A stretch of DNA of 64,000 bases from Mycobacterium asiaticum (GTDB lineage: Bacteria; Actinomycetota; Actinomycetes; Mycobacteriales; Mycobacteriaceae): positions 1 through 64,000 of the forward strand of contig NZ_LZLS01000220.1 in the NCBI RefSeq assembly GCF_001673365.1, written 5' to 3'. The stretch's first letter is position 1; every line of letters begins with the position of its first letter. Positions 53,939 to 64,000 of the stretch are shown here, one piece after another. The notes under the pieces are model-generated. The model ran no database searches and was not told where the DNA came from. It saw nothing but the letters and a program-made list of their open reading frames with translations. Both the position numbers and the translations under genes were made by a program.

Positions 53939-55698
53939 TGCCCCGCGCAATCCTGGCCCTGCTCGCGGCGGCCACCGTGCTAGCCGGATGTGCGAGCGTG
54001 CCGAGCTCGTCGGCGCCCCAGGCCATCGGGACCATCGAGCGCCCGGCGCCCTCGAATCTGCCCAAGCCCACCCCGGGCATGGATCCCGACGTGCTGCTGC
54101 GCGAATTCCTCAAAGCCACCGCCGACCCCGCCAATCGGCATTTAGCGGCGCGGCAGTTCCTCACCCAATCGGCGTCCAACGCATGGGACGACGCCGGTAG
54201 CGCCCTGTTGATCGACCATGTGGTCTTCGTGGAAACCCGTGGTGCCGAACGGGTTTCGGCAACCATGCGGGCGGACATCCTGGGTTCATTGTCCGATGTC
54301 GGGGTGTTCGAAACCGCGGAAGGCCAGCTGCCGGACCCGGGCCCGATCGAGTTGGTCAAGACCTCCGGCGGCTGGCGCATCGACCGGCTGCCCAATGGGG
54401 TTTTTCTGGACTGGCAGCAGTTCCAGGCGACCTACAAACGCAACACGCTCTACTTCGCCGACCCCACCGGCAAAACCGTGGTGCCCGATCCGCGCTACGT
54501 CGCGGTGTCCGACCACGACCAGCTCGCCACCGAGCTGATCTCCAAGATGCTGGCCGGCCCGCGTCCGGAGATGGCGCACACGGTGCGCAACCTGTTGGCT
54601 CCGCCGCTGCGGTTGCGCGGTCCGGTCACCCGTGCCGACGGCGGCAAGAGCGGCGTTGGCAAGGGCTACGGTGGCGCTCGCATCGAGCTGGAGAAGCTGG
54701 CCACCACCGACCCGCACAGCCGGGCATTACTTGCCGCGCAGATCATTTGGACGTTGGCCCGCGCCGATATTCGCGGGCCGTATGTGATCACTGCCGATGG
54801 CGCGCCGTTGGACGACAGGTTCGCGCAGGGCTGGAATACCTCCGATGTCGCGGCCACCGATCCCGGCGTTGCCGACGGCGCGGGCGCGGGGTTGCACGCG
54901 CTCGTCGGCGGATCGTTGGTGTCCTTGGACGGACAGCACATCACCACGGTGCCCGGAGCGTTTGGTCGGATGGGAGACCAGACCGGGGCCGCGCTGTCGC
55001 GCAACGGCCGACAGGTGGCTTCGGTGGTGACGCTTCGACGCGGCGCCCCGGATATGGCCGCGTCTTTGTGGATCGGGGAAGTCGGTGGCGAGGCGGTGCA
55101 GTCCGCGGACGGGCACAATCTGTCGCGGCCCAGTTGGTCGCTCGACGATGCCGTCTGGGTGGTGGTCGACACCAACAACGTCCTGCGGGCCATCCAGGAA
55201 CCCGCCTCGGGTCAGCCGGCGCGGATCCCAGTGGATTCCACCGCGGTGTCCAGCCGTTTCCCGGGCCCGATCACCGATCTGCAGCTGTCCCGCGACGGGA
55301 CGCGCGCGGCGATGGTGATCGGGGGACAGGTGATCCTGGCCGGCGTCGAGCAGACTCAGGCGGGCCAGTTCGCGCTCACCTACCCGCGCCGGCTCGGCTT
55401 CGGCCTGGGCACCTCGGTGGTGTCGTTGTACTGGCGCACCGGTGACGACATCGTGGTGACCCGCAACGACGCCACCCACCCGGTTTCCTACGTCAACCTC
55501 GACGGGGTGAACTCCGATGCGCCGGCGCGTGGCTTGCAGATCCCGTTGTTCGCGATCGCAGCCAGCCCGTCGACGGTGTATGTCGCTGGCCCGCAGGGCG
55601 TGCTGATGTACTCGGCGTCGGCCGCGGAGAATCAACAGGGCTGGTCAGAGGTGGCCGGACTGATGATCGCCGGCGCCGCCCCGGTCTTGCCGGGATAA
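53938..55698 (+). CDS. lpqB: Lipoprotein LpqB
   Basis: 586-residue lipoprotein anchored outside the membrane. Signal peptide [18 protein letters not shown] ends in a lipobox LAGC with Cys18 as lipidation site. A GerMN-like domain lies in the first half (about 100-260) and a six-bladed beta-propeller-like half follows. It interacts with the external domain of MtrB and modulates the MtrAB pathway. The ATG overlaps the mtrB TGA (TGATG), so the two are translated together. Confidence 0.96.
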   Translation: MPRAILALLAAATVLAGCASVPSSSAPQAIGTIERPAPSNLPKPTPGMDPDVLLREFLKATADPANRHLAARQFLTQSASNAWDDAGSALLIDHVVFVETRGAERVSATMRADILGSLSDVGVFETAEGQLPDPGPIELVKTSGGWRIDRLPNGVFLDWQQFQATYKRNTLYFADPTGKTVVPDPRYVAVSDHDQLATELISKMLAGPRPEMAHTVRNLLAPPLRLRGPVTRADGGKSGVGKGYGGARIELEKLATTDPHSRALLAAQIIWTLARADIRGPYVITADGAPLDDRFAQGWNTSDVAATDPGVADGAGAGLHALVGGSLVSLDGQHITTVPGAFGRMGDQTGAALSRNGRQVASVVTLRRGAPDMAASLWIGEVGGEAVQSADGHNLSRPSWSLDDAVWVVVDTNNVLRAIQEPASGQPARIPVDSTAVSSRFPGPITDLQLSRDGTRAAMVIGGQVILAGVEQTQAGQFALTYPRRLGFGLGTSVVSLYWRTGDDIVVTRNDATHPVSYVNLDGVNSDAPARGLQIPLFAIAASPSTVYVAGPQGVLMYSASAAENQQGWSEVAGLMIAGAAPVLPG

Positions 55699-55777
55699 CC
55701 GGCCTGCCTTACTTTTTGAGCGGCCGACCCTACCGGCTAGCCTGCCTTGCAGGAGGCGATTGAGGAGGCCGCTGTCG

Positions 55778-56620
55778 ATGTCGCCGAAGGTTCCTTTCCT
55801 GCGTTGGGACGATCCGTTCCGCGCTCTGGAGATGCTGGCCTCGTTGTGGTCGTCGTCGGGGTTACCGGCGGTCGGAGCCGGCGCGGCGCAAGCGGTTGCG
55901 GTGCCTTACCGGACGTTGTTCGCGACGTTGCAGCAGTTGCTCGTCGGCAAGGACGTCACGGTACGCATCGGCGATCACGACGTGAAGTTGACCGTGACGG
56001 AGCTGGAGTCCGAGCTGGACCCGCAGGGGCTGCCGGTCGGCCAGCTCGGTGAGGTGCGGGTGGCCGCTCGCGACATCCGCTGGGACGACAGGGGTTCCGA
56101 GCAACGCCTGCAGAGTGCGGTCGCCGTGCTGCGCAACGTGCACATTCGGCCCGGCGTGCCGCCGCTGGTGGTGGCGGCTCCCACGGAGTTGACGACGGAG
56201 TTGCCCAAGGACATCTTCGACGACGTGCTGGAGCAGGCGGCACCGCAGCTTCGCAGCGAATCGGGCGAGGACGGCACGGCGCGACTGCGTTGGGCTCGTC
56301 GGCCGGGTTGGGGCGGTCTGGAGGTGGACGCCGACGTGGTGGGGTCGACGTTGTGGCTGCGCCCGCGCGCGATAGTCACCAAGCAGCGACGCTGGAAGCT
56401 GCCGGTGCGGACGCCGGCGTATCAGGTCCCGCTGCCGGAGCTGCCGCACGGCTTGATGATCACCCACGTCGAGCTGGTGCCCAATTCCCTGCATGTGTCC
56501 GGGTTGCTGCCCGAGTGGCGCATGGAGTTGCCGCTGCGGGCGCTCGAAGACCTCATCACCCAGCTGAGTCAGGGGGCGCTGACGTTCAGCTGGCCCTCGC
56601 TGTGGTGGGGCTCGGACTGA
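55778..56620 (+). CDS. DUF2993 family protein (Rv3243c orthologue)
   Basis: 280 residues from an ATG with GAGGAGG nine bases upstream; a TTG at 55760 would add six residues. The DUF2993 fold (seen in LmeA) is shown by VTELESELDPQGLPVGQLGEV and VVAAPTELTTELPKDIFDDVL. The later PHGLMITHVELVPNSLHVSGLL is also a family feature. These proteins bind lipids and are linked to mannan/PIM metabolism; LmeA itself is a different gene. It lies directly after mtrAB-lpqB in all mycobacteria I recall, which hints at an envelope role. Confidence 0.85.
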   Translation: MSPKVPFLRWDDPFRALEMLASLWSSSGLPAVGAGAAQAVAVPYRTLFATLQQLLVGKDVTVRIGDHDVKLTVTELESELDPQGLPVGQLGEVRVAARDIRWDDRGSEQRLQSAVAVLRNVHIRPGVPPLVVAAPTELTTELPKDIFDDVLEQAAPQLRSESGEDGTARLRWARRPGWGGLEVDADVVGSTLWLRPRAIVTKQRRWKLPVRTPAYQVPLPELPHGLMITHVELVPNSLHVSGLLPEWRMELPLRALEDLITQLSQGALTFSWPSLWWGSD

Positions 56621-56939
56621 TCCGGGCCGCTTGGTAGCGAATTACATTAATGTAAATTACACTGCTGTTATTCGCTGAATTGATTTGCTGGAGAAATGCG
56701 CGTCGGCGATTCATCGTCGGTCGGCCTCGGCGGCGCCGGAGTGGCGATAAGTGTGCCTCTGGGCGTCAAACCCGTTGTCCCGTAACTATTCGGGCAAGAC
56801 GCGATCACGGCACGGCTGGCGCTTTGCATCGGTTCGGCAACCAATAATTACTGGTATAGGCAAGAATTCGGCGCGCCTATACGGTTCCCCATTGTCAATT
56901 TATTGCGGGGGTTATGGGGAACATGAACGGAGTTTGGCC
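56621..56939 (+). promoter_or_regulatory. AT-rich regulatory region upstream of the proline-rich secreted protein
   Basis: Unlike its surroundings this 319-bp spacer is AT-rich. It contains a perfect 14-bp palindrome TTACATTAATGTAA (56642-56655), followed by a third TTACA half-site at 56657. A perfect 8-bp inverted repeat GTATAGGC/GCCTATAC with 13-bp loop is at 56854-56882. The first looks like an operator for a TetR/MarR-type repressor, the second like a leader hairpin or operator close to the start. No promoter hexamers could be assigned with confidence. Confidence 0.5.
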
Positions 56940-57464
56940 GTGCGGATGATCGATCGATTCTGCGTCGCGGTAGCTGCAGGCGCAGGGTTGTGTGGAGCTG
57001 CGCTTGCTTTGAGCCCGGGTGCGGTGGCCACTCCGTTTGCGACTGGCGGTGCTGCCTGCATGGAGCAGCAGGCCGGCTTCGGTGCCGCGCCGTTGGGCGC
57101 GGCCCCGGTCGTTCTGCCCGGACCGATTCCTGTTGCGCCGGTCGTACCTGTCGTGCCACCGGTGCCTCTCGTGCCACCGGCTCCGGCCGTGGTTCCACCG
57201 GTCCCACCCGCGGTGCCGGTGGTGCCGATCGCGGGCGCGGGCGCCGGTGCCGGTGTCGCAGATGGCGCGCCGCCTGCCGCGCCGATAACGATGAACTCGG
57301 GCACCGGCAAGGGCGCACCGGTAGCGCCGCCGCCCACCAAGGCGGCCGATCCCGTCGTGCTGCCTGGCCCAGCGGTTCCCGCGCAACCCCAGGCCCCCAT
57401 TCCCGCGGTTCTGGCCGGGTCGACGACGGCTCTGCCTGCGTGTGCGGTCGCCGGAGTCAACTAG
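56940..57464 (+). CDS. Secreted proline/alanine/valine-rich protein of unknown function
   Basis: 174 residues from GTG 56940 (ATG 56946 is two codons later). N-terminal signal peptide RFCVAVAAGAGLCGAALALSPG with likely cleavage after AVA. The mature protein is low-complexity, with PxPxVPxVPPxP runs such as VPPVPLVPPAPAV, then a glycine/alanine block. Two cysteines (AACMEQ near the start, LPACAVAGVN at the end) could form a disulfide. No domain recognised. It is absent from this place in M. tuberculosis and converges on the L,D-transpeptidase gene. Confidence 0.75.
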   Translation: MRMIDRFCVAVAAGAGLCGAALALSPGAVATPFATGGAACMEQQAGFGAAPLGAAPVVLPGPIPVAPVVPVVPPVPLVPPAPAVVPPVPPAVPVVPIAGAGAGAGVADGAPPAAPITMNSGTGKGAPVAPPPTKAADPVVLPGPAVPAQPQAPIPAVLAGSTTALPACAVAGVN

Positions 57465-57490
57465 GAGGCGCTTCGCGAGCTCTCCGTCAA

Positions 57491-58381
57491 TTAACTGGGC
57501 GGCCGTTCGGTGTTGAGGGTCGACGGTTGTTGGTCGGCCTCCTTGTCGTCGTTCACGGCGGGAACGCCTTCCCGGACGATCACCGGGTCGCCCACGTGCA
57601 CCGTGTCGAAGTACCACTCGGCGTCGGTGGGTGTGAGGCTGATGCAGCCGTGACTGACATTCTCAGCACCCATGGCCGCCACCGCCCACGGCGCCGAGTG
57701 CACGTAGAGGCCACGGTTGGTGATGCGAACGGCATAGTCGACTTTGAGTAGGTAGCCGTCGGAATCGTTGACGGGAATGCCGACGCTGCTCGAATCCATG
57801 GTTACCGAACGGTCTTTGGCGAGCACGCTGTAGGTGCCCACCGGCGTCTCGTACTCCGGTCTGCCCATTGTGGCCGGCAATACGCCCGGTTCGCCGAAGT
57901 GCGGGCGGTGGTGGGGCGCTGGGAGAGGAGGTGTCTCGGCCTCGACGCCGTCGATGCTGACAGTGAACGTGTGATTGACCGTATCGGCGATGCCGACCAC
58001 GGCCGGACCTGTCTTGAAGTCCGTGCGCAGACCGCCCACCGACAGCGCAATCGTGGTGTGGGCTGGCCAGAAGCGGTCGGGAACCCAGTGCACAACCGTG
58101 TCGTCCTGCCATTCGAATCGCCCCGTCATGGCCGGCACGGATTTCACTTCGATGGCGCGCTCGAGCGCCCCACGGTCCCGCGGGGACGTGACGGGATGGC
58201 GGAAAGTCACCACCACCGGGTGTGCCACACCCACCACCGCATCTCGCACCGGGAGCACCGATGCGATGTCGAAGTACCCATCCGAGGTAGTGGACGCCGT
58301 CAGCATGACGCCAGCCTGCCCCGCGACCACCGTGGCGGCGATCGTGACAACCACAAGCAGAGAACGTATTGCCGCCCGCAT
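57491..58381 (-). CDS. L,D-transpeptidase, LdtMt1-like
   Basis: 296 residues. N-terminal signal peptide/anchor (MRAAIRSLLVVVTIAATVVA), an Ig-like bacterial domain around residues 45-150 (VVGVAHPVVVTFRHPV, RFEWQDDTVVHWVPDRFWP), then a YkuD catalytic domain. The catalytic motif is VHSAPWAVAAMG followed by SHGCISL, giving the active-site cysteine and its histidine. It cross-links peptidoglycan by 3-3 bonds. The sequence is nearest to LdtMt1 (Rv0116c) by motif, but the locus differs, so it is an additional paralogue. ATG chosen for the signal peptide; an upstream start would place it in a poor context. Confidence 0.92.
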   Translation of the reverse strand: MRAAIRSLLVVVTIAATVVAGQAGVMLTASTTSDGYFDIASVLPVRDAVVGVAHPVVVTFRHPVTSPRDRGALERAIEVKSVPAMTGRFEWQDDTVVHWVPDRFWPAHTTIALSVGGLRTDFKTGPAVVGIADTVNHTFTVSIDGVEAETPPLPAPHHRPHFGEPGVLPATMGRPEYETPVGTYSVLAKDRSVTMDSSSVGIPVNDSDGYLLKVDYAVRITNRGLYVHSAPWAVAAMGAENVSHGCISLTPTDAEWYFDTVHVGDPVIVREGVPAVNDDKEADQQPSTLNTERPPS

Positions 58382-58544
58382 GGCACCTCGGGTAATTAGT
58401 CGGATGGGTAATAACCTGTCGCTGACCGATGGTAGGGCCGCTACCAGGGCGAATCCTGAAGTGCGCGTGCACATATCGGTCAGTGTTTGGTTACAACTCG
58501 GTCTCTGCTAAGCGGATGTCACCCCCGGCGAGCACACTCACACC

Positions 58545-59177
58545 GTGCTCGATCTAGTCCTTCCGCTGCAGTGCGGCGGTTGCGGGGCTTCGGCAACACG
58601 GTGGTGTCCGGCGTGCAAGACCGAACTTTCCGTCCGCGCCGGCGAGCCCCTGGTGGTGAGCCCCCGCGTCGACCCAGGGGTCCCGGTGTTCGCCCTAGGC
58701 CGCTACACCGGCGCCCGCCGTCAGGCGATCCTCGCCTGCAAGGAACGTGGCCGTCGCGACCTCGTCGCACCGCTGGCACACGCTCTGGCTGCCGGAGTGG
58801 ATCGACTGCTGTCCTGGGGCATGGTGGACACGCCGCTGACCGTGGTGCCCGCACCGACGCGCCGTGCCGCGGCACGCCGGCGCGGCGGCGATCCCGTCAC
58901 CCGCATCGCATCGACGGCCGTCGCGGGCCATCCCGACATCGAGGTCACCGCCGCGCTGCGCATGCGTGCCATGGCCCGCGACTCGGTGGGACTGGACATT
59001 TCGGCCCGCGAGCGCAACATCGCCGGGCGGGTGCGGTTGCGGGGTCGGCCGCCGCGCACCGAAGTGCTGATCGTCGATGACATCGTCACCACCGGAGCGA
59101 CGGCGCGCGAATCGGTTCGGGTGTTGCGGGCCGCCGATGTGTCGGTGGTCGCCGTGCTGGTGATCGCCGCCGCGTGA
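58545..59177 (+). CDS. ComF-like phosphoribosyltransferase-family protein (Rv3242c orthologue)
   Basis: 210 residues. A zinc-finger-like N-terminus (QCGGCG and CPAC) precedes a type I PRTase fold with the PRPP loop VLIVDDIVTTGATARES. This is the ComF/GntX architecture, used in DNA uptake in competent bacteria; in mycobacteria the function is unknown and no other competence gene is here. GTG start. Likely a housekeeping nucleotide-related role. Confidence 0.88.
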   Translation: MLDLVLPLQCGGCGASATRWCPACKTELSVRAGEPLVVSPRVDPGVPVFALGRYTGARRQAILACKERGRRDLVAPLAHALAAGVDRLLSWGMVDTPLTVVPAPTRRAAARRRGGDPVTRIASTAVAGHPDIEVTAALRMRAMARDSVGLDISARERNIAGRVRLRGRPPRTEVLIVDDIVTTGATARESVRVLRAADVSVVAVLVIAAA

Positions 59178-59507
59178 TTGGAATCCCCTAGCACAACTGG
59201 AAATCGGCTTCGAACACTATTGGCTATGCAGTCGGCAAGAGAACGTGAAGAACTCACAACAGGTCTGCGAATTGGGTGGCAAGGTGAGGCGAACACGGGC
59301 TAACGTCGACAGCAGACTCTCGACTTACGGTCCCGAAATGCCAGGTTGAGCAGCACCCGCAGTAGGAGGTGAAAATTCGACTTCTTGCTCCGGCGGGCAG
59401 CCTGCGGCGGTCATTTCTCTCAGACCGCTCTACCCCTCGTCGGCGCGTACTTGAATGCCGGGCACGCAGAGTGCGTGTGACGTGAAAAGAGAAACGAGTT
59501 GTCACGA
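59178..59507 (+). other. Intergenic region / leader of hpf
   Basis: 330 bp with no gene. Near the right end CACGCA-GAG-TGCGTG (59463-59477) forms a 6-bp stem with a 3-nt loop, 30 bases before the hpf start. It may influence translation or be incidental. The remainder shows no convincing promoter or repeat by eye. Confidence 0.35.
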
Positions 59508-60230
59508 ATGTCAAGGCTTAGCGCGGATTCCGAGCAGGTCCTTCAGGAAGCTCCACCTGTGACCCAAGATCAGTCCGAAACGATGGCCAACGCCGAAATC
59601 GTGTTCAAGGGCCGCAACGTCGAAATCCCCGACCACTATCGCGTCTACGTTTCGCAGAAACTCGCCCGTCTCGAACGGTTCGACCGAACTATCTACCTGT
59701 TCGACGTCGAACTCGACCATGAACGCAACCGGCGTCAACGCAAAGCCTGTCAGCGTGTAGAGATCACCGCTCGCGGTCGCGGGCCGGTAGTCCGCGGCGA
59801 GGCGTGCGCCGACAGTTTCTACGCCGCGCTGGAAGCCGCCGTCGGCAAGCTGGAGAACCGGCTGCGCCGTGGCAAGGACCGCCGCAAGGTGCACTACGGC
59901 GACAAGACGCCGGTATCACTGGCCGAGGCCACCGCCGTCTTGCCTGCCGACGATGGACTCGGCGACGGTTACAAGGATGGTTTTAAAGACGCCTTCAAGG
60001 ACGAACCAGCCGAGCCGCACGACCACTACGGCGACGTGGTCGACCACCAGCCCGGGCGGGTCGTTCGCGTCAAGGAGCACCCGGCCAAGCCGATGTCCGT
60101 CGACGACGCGCTCTACGAGATGGAACTCGTCGGGCACGATTTCTTCATGTTCCTCGACAAGGAAAGCGAACGGCCGTCGGTGGTTTACCGCCGGCACGCC
60201 TACGACTATGGCTTGATCCGATTGGCCTGA
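59508..60230 (+). CDS. hpf: Long-form ribosome hibernation promoting factor HPF (Rv3241c orthologue)
   Basis: 240 residues. The N-terminal S30AE domain (about 28-125) includes AEIVFKGRNVEIPDHYRVYV and the basic helix EAAVGKLENRLRRGKDRRK that binds 16S rRNA. The acidic/low-complexity linker (DGYKDGFKDAFKDE) leads to the C-terminal dimerisation domain, RVVRVKEHPAKPMSVDDALY with FFMFLDKES. This long form joins ribosomes into 100S dimers in stationary phase. ATG 59508 is used; a TTG three codons upstream is less likely. Confidence 0.94.
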   Translation: MSRLSADSEQVLQEAPPVTQDQSETMANAEIVFKGRNVEIPDHYRVYVSQKLARLERFDRTIYLFDVELDHERNRRQRKACQRVEITARGRGPVVRGEACADSFYAALEAAVGKLENRLRRGKDRRKVHYGDKTPVSLAEATAVLPADDGLGDGYKDGFKDAFKDEPAEPHDHYGDVVDHQPGRVVRVKEHPAKPMSVDDALYEMELVGHDFFMFLDKESERPSVVYRRHAYDYGLIRLA

Positions 60231-60310
60231 TGAGATTGGCCTGATCGCCCCTTCACCTAGGATGGTGGTCGCTTAAGAGGAACGACTCCTACCCAACAGG
60301 GGACAAAGCT

Positions 60311-63169
<2,859 letters not shown>

Positions 63170-63191
63170 CCCAGCGCCTCCCCGCGCCGAA

Positions 63192-63209
63192 CGTGAAGCT
63201 AGTTTCACG
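63192..63209. terminator. Hairpin downstream of secA1
   Basis: CGTGAA-GCTAGT-TTCACG forms a 6-bp stem 23 bp after the secA1 stop. It has no U-run, so it is at most a weak or Rho-aided terminator. Read on the other strand it begins GAGCGTGAAACTAG, similar to the GAG(C/T)GTGA intergenic elements elsewhere in the window. Confidence 0.45.
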
Positions 63210-63286
63210 CTCGACGAAGCGGCCAGACCCAAAATGAGGCAGTCGCCCCATGCGGGGGCATATCGGCCGAGCGCACGCTGGCACCC

Positions 63287-64000
63287 ATGACAACGACACC
63301 CACCCCTTACGACGCCGCGACGGAGATCCTGCAGAATCCGACCCTGCCCGCGGGGGACGACGAACGCTTCGTCGGTTTCGGCGTGATGGGCTTACCCTTC
63401 GCCAGCGGCCACTACCTGGCGCTGCGGAACTTCCCGAAAGCCACCTTCGCGCCCGCATACAAGTCGGTGTGGCACCGCGGACCCGACGGCATCTGGACCT
63501 TCTACGCGACGACGCCGGGTGCCCAGAGCTGCGCCCGTTACTTCAGTTCGGCAACGCCGCAGGACGCGGTCCAGTGCGACATCACCGTCGAGTGGATCAC
63601 CCCTTGGTCGCTCTACATAGGCATCGCTGGACTGCTCGAGTGGCAGCTCGACCTCCGTTCGACGATGTCGACCCGGCTGATGAGCGCCGTCGGTGGGCGG
63701 CTGCCGGCCGGAACGTGGACCAATCGGGCCGCGCTGGGTGCGTTGAGTCGCGCGGCCGGGTTGACGCTCGGTGCCGGACAGGTCCGGCTTGCCGGCACCG
63801 CGCCCAACGGCCAGCGGTTCATGATCGCCCCGCGCCAGCTGTGGGCGGTGTCGCAGTCGCGCGCGGTTTTGGCCGGCGTGGACCTCGGACCAGTGGGTCC
63901 GCTGCCCAATCAAGCTCGGCTGGCCAGCTTCCGGGCGCCGCAGCGGGGACTGTTCGTGGTCGGCTCGGGGCACTTCGAGAACTTCGACGCCGACCGGCAC
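63287..64000 (+). CDS. Hypothetical protein, 5' part (truncated by window edge)
   Basis: An uninterrupted frame of 238 codons from ATG 63287 runs out of the window without a stop. It begins MTTTPTPYDAATEILQNPTL and includes GFGVMGLPFASGHYLALRNF, VWHRGPDGIWTFYATTPG and CARYFSSATPQDAVQCDITVEW. Codon use and the third-position GC bias look like a genuine gene. It has no signal peptide and one possible hydrophobic patch (WSLYIGIAGLLEW). I do not recognise a domain; a binding or lipocalin-like role cannot be judged. Confidence 0.75.
   Translation, partial: MTTTPTPYDAATEILQNPTLPAGDDERFVGFGVMGLPFASGHYLALRNFPKATFAPAYKSVWHRGPDGIWTFYATTPGAQSCARYFSSATPQDAVQCDITVEWITPWSLYIGIAGLLEWQLDLRSTMSTRLMSAVGGRLPAGTWTNRAALGALSRAAGLTLGAGQVRLAGTAPNGQRFMIAPRQLWAVSQSRAVLAGVDLGPVGPLPNQARLASFRAPQRGLFVVGSGHFENFDADRH

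Noticed and set aside
58545-59177. Evidence of natural competence from the ComF-like gene
   Set aside because: ComF-like proteins are widespread in non-competent actinobacteria, and no other uptake gene is in the window.

Overview
This high-GC window is a segment of a mycobacterial chromosome, almost certainly a slow-growing non-tuberculous species of the M. kansasii/M. marinum type. The gene order follows the block that M. tuberculosis carries from sigF (Rv3286c) to secA1 (Rv3240c), read in the opposite direction. Comparisons with M. tuberculosis are from memory of that genome, not from a search. No rRNA, tRNA, insertion sequence, prophage or CRISPR array was recognised.

Layout. 1-7,121: the 3' end of sigF, a striking nested repeat field, then the leftward acyl-CoA carboxylase cluster accD5-accE5-maf-sseA-sufE-like-accA3. 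7,186-13,999: a KstD-like flavoprotein, birA, a PH-domain membrane protein, a GtrA-like protein, purK, purE and fadE25. 14,253-17,501: a three-gene signalling module (receiver-phosphatase, CHASE3 histidine kinase, Rcp-type receiver) absent from the M. tuberculosis block. 17,513-25,377: a SulP transporter-carbonic anhydrase fusion, a CoA transferase, a SAM methyltransferase, and the metal-export set Rv3271c-like/ctpC/pacL1. 25,740-28,527: two PPE genes inserted between the Rv3269 and Rv3268 orthologues.

28,551-45,143: an LCP ligase and the cell-wall sugar genes rmlD-wbbL1-manB; the tightly overlapped leftward chain fbiA-fbiB-mamA-Nudix (cofactor F420 synthesis, DNA adenine methylation, Nudix hydrolase); whiB2; then pmmA, an SIS-domain gene and manA for GDP-mannose supply. 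45,211-50,682: an amino-acid permease, the alkane hydroxylase operon alkB-rubA-rubB-tetR, and sahH. 50,780-56,620: tmk, then mtrA-mtrB-lpqB and a DUF2993 gene. 56,940-58,381: an inserted pair, a proline-rich secreted protein and an LdtMt1-like L,D-transpeptidase. 58,545-64,000: comF-like, hpf, secA1 and a truncated unknown gene.

The conserved part supplies fatty/mycolic acid precursors (AccA3, AccD5, AccE5, BirA as biotin ligase), the rhamnose linker and mannosylated glycolipids of the envelope, redox cofactor F420, and essential regulation and secretion (MtrAB-LpqB, WhiB2, SecA1). The accessory islands and the intergenic repeats are where the less familiar biology lies: the receiver-phosphatase/kinase module, and a 20-bp-period GAGTGTG repeat family found next to stop codons at two loci.
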